Shown here piece after piece: positions 27,557 through 34,243 of a stretch of DNA of 64,000 nucleotides. The first letter of the stretch is position 1. Every line of letters begins with the position of its first letter. The notes beneath the pieces are model-generated. The model had not been told where the DNA came from, ran no database searches, and worked only from the letters and a program-made list of their open reading frames with translations. The stretch comes from a virus. Both the position numbers and the translations under genes were made by a program. The stretch is taken from positions 1 to 64,000 of the IMG/VR virus record IMGVR_UViG_3300022924_000018; one strand, given 5' to 3'.

Positions 27557-27896
27557 AGAAGGGTAAATCTTGGTCTGGGTCTTCCTCTACAGATGCGGGT
27601 GCTTGTTGTGTTGGTGTTCCCGAAGTCTGATTGATGTTAAACTTCCATAGTTGTAAGCTTAGGTAAAACTTTTCTTTATACTCGTTACCTCTAAAATTCG
27701 CTGACACCGTTACGTTATATCCAACCCTAATTTCATCTAACTTAACACAGTTGTCTTGTGTAGCTTGAATAGGAATGAATTGAGGATATTCGGTTGCCTC
27801 ATCAATTGTTAAAACTAAATCTCTTTTTTTAAATTTTTCAGAAACTTGTTCTGTTGTTCCTACGGCTTTTACCGTTCCTGTAATTTCTACTGTCAT
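27555..27896 (-). CDS. Single-stranded DNA-binding protein (OB-fold, DUF3127-like)
   Basis: 113 residues: a compact OB-fold-like body (VEITGTVKAVGTTEQVSEKFKKRDLVLTID, then YNVTVSANFRGNEYKEKFYLSLQLWKFNI), a Gln/Pro/Thr linker and the acidic tip DPDQDLPF typical of SSB proteins that recruit partners. It resembles the DUF3127 proteins used as SSBs in Bacteroidota elements. Same strand as ERF, Gp157-like and RuvC-like genes. Its start overlaps the upstream stop (ATGA). Confidence 0.7.
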   Translation of the reverse strand: MTVEITGTVKAVGTTEQVSEKFKKRDLVLTIDEATEYPQFIPIQATQDNCVKLDEIRVGYNVTVSANFRGNEYKEKFYLSLQLWKFNINQTSGTPTQQAPASVEEDPDQDLPF

Positions 27897-28246
27897 GATG
27901 TTTTAATTATTGATTCTTCTTTTTTTAATTTATTTATTAATGAGGCAACCCTCTTTTGATTCTCTACACTTAAAGCCAAACTGTCGTACACTAAATTAAA
28001 GTTTCTCTGCGTTTCAGCCTCTATAAGATCGTTTTCTAATCCAAATGATGCAATATCTCTGCTTAGGTTTTTAAGTAGCGTAGAAACGTTCTTTTGTGTC
28101 TTATCGCATAAGTTAAACAGATACTTGTTATCCTCCTCTTTAATGCCGTATTGAAGTGTTAGCATCGTTAAGTAATCTTTGAATATTTCTCCACTTATAA
28201 GGCTACCTGACTTTACGTTGAATGTAATTGATTCCTTAATTGTCAT
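27893..28246 (-). CDS. Hypothetical helical protein preceding the SSB gene
   Basis: 117 residues, helical (LLKNLSRDIASFGLENDLIEAETQRNFNLVY), coupled to the SSB-like gene by an ATGA overlap, so it may act on the same single-stranded DNA. Not recognised. Confidence 0.5.
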   Translation of the reverse strand: MTIKESITFNVKSGSLISGEIFKDYLTMLTLQYGIKEEDNKYLFNLCDKTQKNVSTLLKNLSRDIASFGLENDLIEAETQRNFNLVYDSLALSVENQKRVASLINKLKKEESIIKTS

Positions 28247-28335
28247 TTCATTATAGCTAATATTAAAAGTATTAAGTAAATAAGGATGTGCTTTAGGGTT
28301 ATTAGGTCTGTGTTACTGTTTCTGTAGTGTGCCAT
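28243..28335 (-). CDS. Single-span membrane microprotein
   Basis: 30 residues: a polar start (MAHYRNSNTDL) and one hydrophobic helix (ILIYLILLILAIM). ATGA overlap with the downstream start and overlap with the end of the upstream YopX-like gene support translation. Confidence 0.4.
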   Translation of the reverse strand: MAHYRNSNTDLITLKHILIYLILLILAIMK

Positions 28336-28747
28336 GTTCGTAAATATTTCCGATTATTTCAATATTTGGATTGTTAAGTAGAAAAGGTTTATTATTGCAA
28401 GTGTACAGAGGACGGTCTATTCTATTTCTGTTATCAGATGATACTATCCAGTAATTCCAAGCTAAATGTAAATCATCCCAATAAATGCTATACAAATCAT
28501 TTTGACTTCCTAAATCGCTATTAGCACGATATGCTTTTACTAAGTCTCCTTCATAAATGTCTTTTCCGTTTTTATCTTGTTTGCCTGTAAACTGACCAAG
28601 GGTTTCGGGGTTAACTTCATACTTACTAAAATCGTTTGAGTCTGAATGTTCAATTTCGTGAAAGACTCTGCCGTTTATGTTTGCTTTAATGTAATTGCCA
28701 AAAACCATTGTATTTCCATACATTGCTCTAAATTTAATTTCTCTCAT
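28313..28747 (-). CDS. YopX-family protein
   Basis: 144 residues from the chosen ATG. The start MREIKFRAMYGNTMVFGNYI, then LGQFTGKQDKNGKDIYEGDLV and a Trp-rich part followed by IEIIGNIYEHG, is the YopX fold signature widespread in phages and prophages. The molecular role of YopX proteins is unknown. I chose ATG 28747 over a start 54 bp upstream because the family begins with M-R-E-I-K-F-R and it avoids overlap. Confidence 0.7.
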   Translation of the reverse strand: MREIKFRAMYGNTMVFGNYIKANINGRVFHEIEHSDSNDFSKYEVNPETLGQFTGKQDKNGKDIYEGDLVKAYRANSDLGSQNDLYSIYWDDLHLAWNYWIVSSDNRNRIDRPLYTCNNKPFLLNNPNIEIIGNIYEHGTLQKQ

Positions 28748-28772
28748 ATCTTTTAATCTAATATTCTTAATC

Positions 28773-29336
28773 CTAGTTTTTTTGTGTTTTGAAAAAAGCA
28801 ACTAAATCTTTAAGCAAAACTTTTTTGTAATCAGGGTATTTAATACTTTCGGTATGTTCTTGAGTCCACCTGTATCTACCTTTCACCTCTACAGAACCAT
28901 CTTCTTTAAATTCAGGAGGGTAGTAATTTATGCTATAATATTTGCTTAAAACTTTTTTTACTTTATCTGCAAAATCCCATTGATTGTCATCCCATTTCCA
29001 ATGTTCCATATCTTTAACCTTGATAGGAGAAAATCGGACTAAACTTACATTACTCCACCAACATAATCCGCCATCTTCTATACTTTCAAGAAGAAACTCA
29101 TGCCAACCATTATCATGTAGTCTGATTTCTTTAAACCAAGATAAATACCATTTGGTAAAAGGCGCTGCGGATATTCTAACTAAATCTCCATCTCTTAAAG
29201 CTTCACTTTTAACTGACTCAAAACTCCAATCTTTTTGACTTATGTTTCTATGTTCATCATAATATGTCGTTGTGGCAAAATTTATTATATAATTGAGTAT
29301 TTCTATTCTTGCCCTGTTTCTTGTAATTAATTTCAT
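28773..29336 (-). CDS. Hypothetical Trp-rich phage protein
   Basis: 187 residues, many Trp/Tyr, with an SH3-like looking middle (RDGDLVRISAAPFTKWYLSW, DNGWHEFLLESIEDGGLCWW, SLVRFSPI). A domain that reads out a ligand or regulates translation is possible. Overlaps the upstream HNH gene by 4 bp. Confidence 0.5.
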   Translation of the reverse strand: MKLITRNRARIEILNYIINFATTTYYDEHRNISQKDWSFESVKSEALRDGDLVRISAAPFTKWYLSWFKEIRLHDNGWHEFLLESIEDGGLCWWSNVSLVRFSPIKVKDMEHWKWDDNQWDFADKVKKVLSKYYSINYYPPEFKEDGSVEVKGRYRWTQEHTESIKYPDYKKVLLKDLVAFFKTQKN

Positions 29337-29761
29337 TTTCCTAATCTGCTTTTTAAATAACCTAATTCTCTTGATTCTTTGTCGTTGGCATGAATGTAGT
29401 CGTGGTGTGGTTTACATACAGCCATCCATTCTCTACTGTCCAACATATAGTCTTTTCCTCTGCCCCTGATATGATGGCATTCTGTAGATATGCTTATACA
29501 ATTTTTAAACATACATAACGGATGGTCTTTCATAAATTGTTTCCTTAACACGCTATATGCAGCATCTATTTTCTTTTGCTTATCGCTTTTCTTATTAATC
29601 GGAGTTCTCTTCTCTACGGGCTTTATATCGCTTGACTTAGTGGTTATTTTGTAGTTGCCTATGGGTGTTGCCTGTTTGAGCGAACACTCTTTACATTGCT
29701 TTGGGTTACTTTTCCATAGGTAGCATTCCTTTTGGCAGGATGAGCATATTTTAAGTTTCAT
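29333..29761 (-). CDS. HNH nuclease-like protein (NinG/Rap-like)
   Basis: 142 residues. An N-terminal zinc-binding part (CSSCQKECYL...CKEC), a Lys-rich linker and a C-terminal HNH-type core (CISISTECHHIRGRG, then REWMAVCKPHHDYIH). Phage NinG/Rap-type proteins of this build act on recombination intermediates, which fits the SSB, ERF and RuvC-like genes on the same strand. A generic HNH nuclease is the alternative. Confidence 0.6.
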   Translation of the reverse strand: MKLKICSSCQKECYLWKSNPKQCKECSLKQATPIGNYKITTKSSDIKPVEKRTPINKKSDKQKKIDAAYSVLRKQFMKDHPLCMFKNCISISTECHHIRGRGKDYMLDSREWMAVCKPHHDYIHANDKESRELGYLKSRLGK

Positions 29762-29957
29762 CTTCTTTTTCGTAATATTTATTCATAACCTTTTCTTTCA
29801 TCAGTTGCTCTACCCACATTACATCATGTTTAATTGTATGTCTCCAATGAAATCCCTCTTGCTCTGCATTATCTCTTATTCTTTTCAGAACTTCATATAC
29901 AGCATTCAATTCGGGTAGGCTGGCTTTTCTTAGTTTGTCGTATTCTAAAGTCATCAT
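29751..29957 (-). CDS. Hypothetical small helical protein
   Basis: 68 residues with a helical start (LEYDKLRKASLPELNAVYEVLKRI) and a His/Trp-containing middle (FHWRHTIKHDVMWVEQLM). Overlaps the HNH-like gene by 11 bp. A second Met follows the first, so the start may be 29954. Confidence 0.45.
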   Translation of the reverse strand: MMTLEYDKLRKASLPELNAVYEVLKRIRDNAEQEGFHWRHTIKHDVMWVEQLMKEKVMNKYYEKEDET

Positions 29958-30127
29958 ATCCTTTGTTCTCCTTTAATTTTAAACCTATCTGTAAATAAAG
30001 TTCCTTGTTCTTTAGGTAATATATAATACTGATAAGCATTACTACCACATTCGTTTATTCTTATCTCTTGTGTTGCTTCTAATGATTTGAAGTAGTCTGA
30101 ACTCTTGCGCCATTTAGGTTGTTTCAT
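29954..30127 (-). CDS. Small basic protein
   Basis: 57 residues (MKQPKWRKSSDYFKSLEATQEIR...). It starts by ATGA overlap with the gene at 30124 and ends overlapping the next start, so both ends fit tight coupling. Not recognised. Confidence 0.5.
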   Translation of the reverse strand: MKQPKWRKSSDYFKSLEATQEIRINECGSNAYQYYILPKEQGTLFTDRFKIKGEQRI

Positions 30128-30324
30128 AATTCAACTCTTGTTATTGCATGTGCAAGCTTCATTCCATCATCTCCATCAAACTCATGTAGTTCTGGATTAG
30201 CCTCTAATACGTAAGGATAATGACCTTTTACCCATCCTTTAGGCGTTAATAACTCAAACTCTAATCCGTTAATACATTCTTCCATTGTAGGCTCTCTGTA
30301 TTTTGTTTCATCAAAAAATGCCAT
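30124..30324 (-). CDS. Hypothetical small acidic protein
   Basis: 66 residues, compact alpha/beta look (EPTMEECINGLEFELLTPKG, DGDDGMKLAHAITRVEL). Coupled to its downstream neighbour by ATGA. Not recognised. Confidence 0.45.
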   Translation of the reverse strand: MAFFDETKYREPTMEECINGLEFELLTPKGWVKGHYPYVLEANPELHEFDGDDGMKLAHAITRVEL

Positions 30325-30326
30325 AT

Positions 30327-30623
30327 CTATTTATTTTGTGTTTTCTTAGCCTCGTGTTCAGCCTTAAGTTTGTCGATCATTTCCTGAGTGCCTACAAAAT
30401 ATTGAGGTGTTCCCCAAGCAAGATGGTGTTTAAATTTCTCCATGATCTCTTCTCTGCTCTGTAAAACGGCTACAAGCAGATTACCTACGTTTAGTGTGCC
30501 TCTCCTAGCCATAGTTTCGACGTAGTGATATACCAATGGGTCATTAAGATACTTTTTAAAGCCTTGAGGTAAAGAGTCAATTATCAACTTTTTACATTCT
30601 TCTATTTTATTGTATTCTTCCAT
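30327..30623 (-). CDS. Hypothetical helical protein
   Basis: 98 residues, all-helical (EECKKLIIDSLPQGFKKYL, NVGNLLVAVLQSREEIMEKF) with a charged Lys-rich tail. Not recognised. Confidence 0.45.
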   Translation of the reverse strand: MEEYNKIEECKKLIIDSLPQGFKKYLNDPLVYHYVETMARRGTLNVGNLLVAVLQSREEIMEKFKHHLAWGTPQYFVGTQEMIDKLKAEHEAKKTQNK

Positions 30624-30629
30624 ATCTCT

Positions 30630-30833
30630 TTATATTTTATCTATGTCTATAAATTTTGGTAAATCATTTTTATTTTCGCTATAAAATAACAAACCTCTTT
30701 TAGCTATTTGTGGCTCATATTTAGCATCAGGAAATTTAAACAGCTTTTCTGTAGCAAATTCTTTAATCAGATTTAAGTAATACTTTCTGTTAGCCCGGTA
30801 ACTAATTCGTCTATCCCTTGAGTTCTTTTTCAT
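30630..30833 (-). CDS. Small basic protein
   Basis: 67 residues with an Arg/Lys-rich start (KKNSRDRRISYRANRKYYLN), compatible with nucleic-acid binding. Not recognised. Confidence 0.45.
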   Translation of the reverse strand: MKKNSRDRRISYRANRKYYLNLIKEFATEKLFKFPDAKYEPQIAKRGLLFYSENKNDLPKFIDIDKI

Positions 30834-30837
30834 AATC

Positions 30838-30912
30838 TTATTTGTTTACTCCTCCACTACGCTTTGTTTCTTTACACCATTGGTTATAGAGGGTGTTTAG
30901 TTTTTGTTCCAT
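30838..30912 (-). CDS. Microprotein
   Basis: 24 residues (MEQKLNTLYNQWCKETKRSG...). It fills the 4-to-9-bp spaced gap between two genes and has an amphipathic helix. Accepted on spacing only. Confidence 0.3.
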   Translation of the reverse strand: MEQKLNTLYNQWCKETKRSGGVNK

Positions 30913-30921
30913 AATGTTTAA

Positions 30922-31080
30922 TTACTTTCCTAAATGCTTTTCTAATGCGACTATTAACCCAAAAGCAAACTTGTCGTTTTCGTTCCAAAGTTCGCATAAT
31001 AAATTGTACAAGTCTCTTGCTTCATTATCAGTTGCAGTTATCAGTCCGTCTGATATAATGCTTAGTATTTCATGTTTCAT
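30922..31080 (-). CDS. Small helical acidic protein
   Basis: 52 residues (MKHEILSIISDGLITATDNEARDL..., ending KFAFGLIVALEKHLGK), amphipathic helices throughout. Occupies a 290-bp stretch otherwise free of genes. Not recognised. Confidence 0.45.
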   Translation of the reverse strand: MKHEILSIISDGLITATDNEARDLYNLLCELWNENDKFAFGLIVALEKHLGK

Positions 31081-31126
31081 ATTGTTTAAAGGGATTAGAA
31101 AGGGTGTTTCATTTATTGTACTGTAC

Positions 31127-31900
31127 TTACTTGCATACTATTGAAATCTTGTTAGGCTTACGTTTACGAACGAGTCCGTCCTTACCCAAGAAGTAGTTTG
31201 ATGGATAACATAGTCCATAAAAGGCACGAAGATTAAGTTTGTCCTTAGAAACTATTTCAATGTTCTTCTCTGATTTAATCAATCCAACTGCATTTAACTT
31301 CTTTTGTATTTTGTTGCCTGTTGTTATGCTTCTTCTATTTACAAGAGTTGCTAATCCTTTATTGCTGATACTATAATAATCTTCGGTTCTTTCGGGTGTT
31401 GTGTTTTGCAGATAAGCATTTCTCTTTTGAATTAATTTCTTAGCTTCCTTTGGAGAGATAAAATTATCCTCTTGCAGTTTAATGATTTCGGACTTGAGAT
31501 TGGTTATGTATTGTTGTTGCCTAAAGTTTTTTAATAATCGTGTAAATTGAATGTTTAATATTTGTTTGTTCTTGTCATTATTGTATTCTACGGCAATTAG
31601 GGGCGACTGTAGTGACTTTCTAAGTTTGGTTGACCCAACTATGCAAAGATTCCCGTTGTGCATTGTAACGAGTCCTAATTCGGTAAGCTTCTTTATGTGC
31701 CTTTGTAGAGTAGAAATTGATAGCCCTGTTTTCTTAGAAACTTTTCTATATGAGAAGTTGTAGAATTTAGGATTTTTATAAGTCTTTCTTAGGATGATTA
31801 GGATTGATAATGAACGTTCCCATTTTTGAGCAATAGCTTGTTGTATTACCGCTTCGGGTAGCCAAGTGTATTTGTCGTATGTAATGGAAAGTTTGGTCAA
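31127..31900 (-). CDS. Double winged-helix protein with pseudoknot leader, copy 1 (TTG start)
   Basis: 257 residues. N-terminal winged helix at ~50-85 (YRKVSKKTGLSISTLQRHIKK then LVTMHNGNL), a helical, charged middle, and a second HTH-like module at ~180-215 (YYSISNKGLATLVNRR, NKIQKKLNAVGLIKSEKN). A paralogue of identical length lies at 38026-38799 and aligns throughout, sharing NGNL, LIKSE-N and PNKI. Two DNA-binding modules recall plasmid-type replication initiators, but a transcription regulator is equally possible. The only start that fits the paralogue alignment is TTG 31900, since an in-frame stop lies 12 codons upstream. A leader pseudoknot ends 4 nt before this start, suggesting regulated translation, perhaps by the protein itself. 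Confidence 0.65.
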   Translation of the reverse strand: MTKLSITYDKYTWLPEAVIQQAIAQKWERSLSILIILRKTYKNPKFYNFSYRKVSKKTGLSISTLQRHIKKLTELGLVTMHNGNLCIVGSTKLRKSLQSPLIAVEYNNDKNKQILNIQFTRLLKNFRQQQYITNLKSEIIKLQEDNFISPKEAKKLIQKRNAYLQNTTPERTEDYYSISNKGLATLVNRRSITTGNKIQKKLNAVGLIKSEKNIEIVSKDKLNLRAFYGLCYPSNYFLGKDGLVRKRKPNKISIVCK

Positions 31901-31904
31901 AGCA

Positions 31905-32039
31905 AAAGGGTTAGTGAAATTTAACTAGTTACCTTGATTGACGCTGTGGTAGGGCTTTATCGGTAATCTTTGCTAACTCACTAACCCTTTAGGGTTATAT
32001 CTTGATGTTCTTTGTATGATTGTCCTGCCTACCACAGCG
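31905..32039 (-). ncRNA. Leader pseudoknot of the copy-1 winged-helix gene
   Basis: Two perfect inverted repeats interleave. A 12-bp pair CGCTGTGGTAGG (31942-31953) / CCTACCACAGCG (32028-32039) and a 13-bp pair AAAGGGTTAGTGA (31905-31917) / TCACTAACCCTTT (31978-31990) occur in the order B'-A'-B-A along the - strand RNA, which can only be satisfied together as a pseudoknot. A' also has a competing local hairpin (AACCC/GGGTT, 31983-31996). The structure starts about 16 nt after a TATCTTTG promoter box and ends 4 nt before the TTG start codon. The same layout with different stem sequences occurs at 38805-38927. Seen directly; RNA function is inferred. Confidence 0.65.
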
Positions 32040-32054
32040 GTTTCAACCATGCAT

Positions 32055-32062
32055 CAAAGATA
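32055..32062 (-). promoter_or_regulatory. Bacteroidota -7 box driving the copy-1 leader
   Basis: TATCTTTG on the - strand, inside the conserved block TTCATATCTTTG(A/G)TGCATG that also precedes copy 2. It lies 16 bp before the first pseudoknot stem. Confidence 0.6.
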
Positions 32063-32071
32063 TGAAATATT

Positions 32072-32263
32072 TTAATATTTAGGAACTTCTAAGTAATCAA
32101 ATAGTTCCTCCCTCAATTCGTCTATTGCGGAGGTCGTTCCAGAACTTAAACCGTAAGCAGGATGCCCTAAATTCTGTGTCGCTTGTAGTAGCTTTTGTTC
32201 TGTTTCCTTTAACACCGTAAGCACCTCTTCTTTTGTTGCTGTCTCTAGTTTGTCGCTTTTCAT
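32072..32263 (-). CDS. Small protein with GHPAYG motif, duplicate of 47281-47478
   Basis: 63 residues: an amphipathic charged helix (TKEEVLTVLKETEQKLLQATQ) then NLGHPAYGLSS and a second helix (IDELREELFDYLE). About 46 of the first 59 residues are identical to the protein at 47281-47478, so this is a recent duplicate. Has its own promoter box (32335) and a hairpin in the leader. Function unknown. Confidence 0.6.
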   Translation of the reverse strand: MKSDKLETATKEEVLTVLKETEQKLLQATQNLGHPAYGLSSGTTSAIDELREELFDYLEVPKY

Positions 32264-32303
32264 TTTTGTTGAATTTTATAATTTTCATGTTTTCTTTTAA
32301 TAA

Positions 32304-32333
32304 AAGGTGGCGCTTATCCAAGACAACCACCTT
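32304..32333 (-). promoter_or_regulatory. Leader hairpin with CTTGGATAAG core
   Basis: AAGGTGG/CCACCTT (7 bp) encloses CTTGGATAAG, itself a 3-bp stem with a GGAT loop. It would form the extreme 5' end of the transcript from the promoter at 32335. The same CTTGGATAAG core forms a hairpin at 42669-42690. Confidence 0.4.
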
Positions 32334-32334
32334 C

Positions 32335-32342
32335 CAAATCTA
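32335..32342 (-). promoter_or_regulatory. Bacteroidota -7 promoter box
   Basis: TAGATTTG on the - strand, a perfect TAnnTTTG match, 71 bp before the ATG at 32263 and just before the leader hairpin. Confidence 0.5.
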
Positions 32343-32393
32343 AATTAACGCATAGCCTATGAAGCTATAATAGGGGCTCTCATCTTCCTATCG

Positions 32394-32582
32394 TGAATGT
32401 GGAGGGACTCAAACCCTCATGGCTACTGTGTTCCTTCATTACCTTTGCGAACTCTCTAAGAAGCTTTGTTTCGGTACACACTCAATTTCACACACTTTTA
32501 TGTACTCCATTTAATCGCATGACGGGATAGTGTGAAATATAGGCCTTATTGTCTTTACCGTCTCTCTTTCCGGCACACATTC
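32394..32582 (-). ncRNA. Structured RNA with tRNA-like ends (about 188 nt)
   Basis: Read on the - strand: GAATGTG (32576-32582) pairs with CACATTC (32395-32401), seven of seven, and the latter is preceded by a 5-bp stem GAGGG/CCCTC with the 7-nt loop TTTGAGT (32402-32418). This is the geometry of an acceptor stem stacked on a T-arm. A D-arm-like CCG/CGG follows the 5' strand. A P2-like helix (GGC-C-TA with TA-GCC) and a perfect 8-bp stem TTTCACAC/GTGTGAAA lie inside. The element starts 5 nt after the RuvC-like stop codon. No anticodon arm fits and no tmRNA tag is found, so the class is unknown. Confidence 0.5.
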
Positions 32583-32586
32583 ATAT

Positions 32587-33045
32587 TTACTTTTTTAAAT
32601 TAATCGCATATTCCAAAATCAAAAGTGCATCTGCATTTGCAAGTGTAACCTTAATATGAGGATATAACTGTTGTGCTTTTGCTTTAAGTTTATTTTTCCA
32701 TTCGGTTGTTGATAGTTTAGACTTTGTGCCTATAAGCATTGTTTTCTGCCATGCTTGGGGAGAGGTTGTTGTTGTTTTAATTTCATTGGCAATCAAAGCC
32801 ATTTCGATATGTCCGTAGCCTTGACCAAAGTTAAACATTGAAGAACCTCCCATTTTCGGCATACCTCCAACCTTTTCAAGCATACATTCAACATCGTAAT
32901 CGTTTTGTCTTAAGGATTTAAAGAGTTCAAATAAGTCTTTTGGCGTGTCTGGCATTTTATATGAAATGATACTTCCATCAAATGTTCTAACTACTATTGC
33001 ACCATTTGCTCCTGGGTCTATTGCTATTAATGTTTTATTTTCCAT
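32587..33045 (-). CDS. RuvC-like Holliday-junction resolvase
   Basis: 152 residues from ATG 33045. RNase H/RuvC-like features: IAIDPGANGAIVV (Asp10) on the first strand, LEKVGG (Glu57), and NADALLILEY (Asp139) on the last helix, matching the acidic triad that binds two metal ions. Expected to cut branched DNA before packaging. I prefer this start to one 30 bp upstream because IAIDPG then lies ~7 residues in and the overlap with the upstream gene is short. Confidence 0.65.
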   Translation of the reverse strand: MENKTLIAIDPGANGAIVVRTFDGSIISYKMPDTPKDLFELFKSLRQNDYDVECMLEKVGGMPKMGGSSMFNFGQGYGHIEMALIANEIKTTTTSPQAWQKTMLIGTKSKLSTTEWKNKLKAKAQQLYPHIKVTLANADALLILEYAINLKK

Positions 33046-33238
33046 CTGCTGCGGGTTTAATCTCTCCATTATCAAGAGTGAGGGTTAGTTCTTTGTGTTC
33101 TGTTAAAATATGTCTAGCCCATTTAGCACCATCTATAAATCCTTGTCTATAAAAAACTGCTATTTCATTATCCTTATAGTTAAACTGTGCTAATTCATCA
33201 GCATATTCAAGTATGTCTTTTTGCGTTATTGTTTCCAT
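33035..33238 (-). CDS. Hypothetical small helical protein
   Basis: 67 residues (METITQKDILEYADELAQF..., with YRQGFIDGAKWARHI). The FIDGAKWA phrase is common in small Bacteroidota-phage proteins of unknown role. ATG 33238 follows the upstream stop closely (TGATATGG), which argues against an earlier start. Confidence 0.5.
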   Translation of the reverse strand: METITQKDILEYADELAQFNYKDNEIAVFYRQGFIDGAKWARHILTEHKELTLTLDNGEIKPAADGK

Positions 33239-33239
33239 A

Positions 33240-33413
33240 TCATTTTCGTTTTTGTAATCTGCCGTCAAGTTCAATCTTAAACCCTGTACTTTTTAGCTTC
33301 TCCGCTAATTTAAGGCGTTCTGCGACACTATCTAATTGAGGTTGTTCTTTGTCTACCGTGTAAGATATTTTGTTGTGACAGCTTATTTCATTGCCTTTAA
33401 AAGTCTGTTTCAT
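33240..33413 (-). CDS. Small basic protein
   Basis: 57 residues (MKQTFKGNEISCHNKISYTVDKEQPQ...) with an amphipathic helix (SVAERLKLAEKLKSTGF). Coupled to both neighbours by 3-nt spacing. Not recognised. Confidence 0.5.
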   Translation of the reverse strand: MKQTFKGNEISCHNKISYTVDKEQPQLDSVAERLKLAEKLKSTGFKIELDGRLQKRK

Positions 33414-33416
33414 AAT

Positions 33417-33533
33417 TTAAAAATCTTTATCTCTTGGGTCAATTTCTTTTGCCCCCTTTATACACCAAATAAAAATACCTAAAGCTATAACACATATTCC
33501 AAATATGGTAAAAGCAGTTTCACATGTAGACAT
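33417..33533 (-). CDS. Single-span membrane microprotein
   Basis: 38 residues with a hydrophobic helix (AFTIFGICVIALGIFIWCI) and a charged tail (KGAKEIDPRDKDF), type III-like topology. Spaced 1 bp from its upstream and 3 bp from its downstream neighbour. Confidence 0.45.
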   Translation of the reverse strand: MSTCETAFTIFGICVIALGIFIWCIKGAKEIDPRDKDF

Positions 33534-33534
33534 A

Positions 33535-33687
33535 TCAAAATCTTTTAAAGGGGTTTAACAACACTTCAATTGTACTATAGAAAGGTAAAGGCATCTTATT
33601 AACAACTAACATTGGTGGTTTAGGTTGACTAATGTAATGCTGATTAAGTGCTAATTGTGTTTCTCTAAATGTTGATTGCTTTTTCAT
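33535..33687 (-). CDS. Small hypothetical protein
   Basis: 50 residues (MKKQSTFRETQLALNQHYIS..., then QPKPPMLVVNKMPLPF). Start is preceded by a 125-bp non-coding gap holding a structured element. Not recognised. Confidence 0.4.
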   Translation of the reverse strand: MKKQSTFRETQLALNQHYISQPKPPMLVVNKMPLPFYSTIEVLLNPFKRF

Positions 33688-33716
33688 AATGATTGGTTTA
33701 ATTTGGTTAGGTAAAA

Positions 33717-33808
33717 TTAGATTGCCAATCGCTGACTGTACAGCGTTCCCGTCTTTTATAAATTCAATTGAACTTAAAGGTTATATCGCTTGGTTTATGG
33801 CAATCTAA
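33717..33808 (-). ncRNA. Structured intergenic element (about 92 nt)
   Basis: A perfect 10-bp stem TTAGATTGCC (33717-33726) / GGCAATCTAA (33799-33808) closes a loop that contains a second hairpin CGCTG/CAGCG (33730-33745, 6-nt loop) and a TTCAATTGAA palindrome (33763-33772). It begins 5 nt after the stop of the gene at 33814 on the - strand. Could be a processed RNA, a terminator-like structure or a protein-binding site. No tRNA arms fit. Confidence 0.4.
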
Positions 33809-33813
33809 TGAGG

Positions 33814-33978
33814 TTAGTTGATATTCCAACTTGGTCTTTCATTCTCTAATTCAGCTTCCCTTCTATCACGCCTTTCTTGTTCGCTATAATCGGCTAGAAC
33901 ATCTGCTCTATAATCTTCTTCGTTATCCTGTTCAATAGCTATCTGTTCAAGGGTAGGGTTGTCTATGTGCTTTTTCAT
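33814..33978 (-). CDS. Small acidic protein
   Basis: 54 residues, very rich in Glu/Asp/Arg (QDNEEDYRADVLADYSEQER), likely a single charged helix. Small acidic early proteins of phages often bind host DNA-binding or polymerase proteins; here that is only a possibility. Confidence 0.45.
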   Translation of the reverse strand: MKKHIDNPTLEQIAIEQDNEEDYRADVLADYSEQERRDRREAELENERPSWNIN

Positions 33979-33983
33979 AGTTT

Positions 33984-34241
33984 TCATGCTTTTGCAAAAT
34001 CTTCCATTATTACTCCCTTATCTGTTATCGTACCTAATTCTACACAAGTAGAATATTTTTCACTCCAAGCCTTGCAATTGTTTCTTGTTTCAGCGCCTCC
34101 ATTTGATTGGGCAATTGATCTTGCCTCTTTTTCATTTTCAGCATTAATAACAAATCCAAAAGCTTTGTCAAACCAAGGTTCCCAAGGATTTACATCAGAT
34201 TTTTCTAATTTATCTTTAGGTCTTAAAATAAATGTTTTCAT
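33984..34241 (-). CDS. Hypothetical phage protein with NPWEPW motif
   Basis: 85 residues (MKTFILRPKDKLEKSDVN, then PWEPWFDKAFGFVINAENEKEAR, AWSEKYSTCVEL). The WEPWxDKAFGFV and A-W-x-x-YSTC phrases are typical of a conserved small phage protein family whose role is unknown to me. Confidence 0.55.
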   Translation of the reverse strand: MKTFILRPKDKLEKSDVNPWEPWFDKAFGFVINAENEKEARSIAQSNGGAETRNNCKAWSEKYSTCVELGTITDKGVIMEDFAKA

Positions 34242-34243
34242 AT

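Noticed and set aside
30893-31144. 83-codon + strand frame in the leftward cluster
   Set aside because: Its DNA is occupied by the - strand genes at 30838-30912 and 30922-31080, which fit the spacing of the cluster.
32097-32330. 77-codon frame overlapping the GHPAYG gene on the - strand
   Set aside because: It starts with GTG inside a leader hairpin, and its product is Arg/Lys/Asn-rich and out of frame with the duplicated, clearly conserved protein.
32394-32582. Full tmRNA gene
   Set aside because: The tRNA-like ends fit, but the element is about half the usual length and contains no tag frame ending in an ALAA-like peptide followed by a stop.
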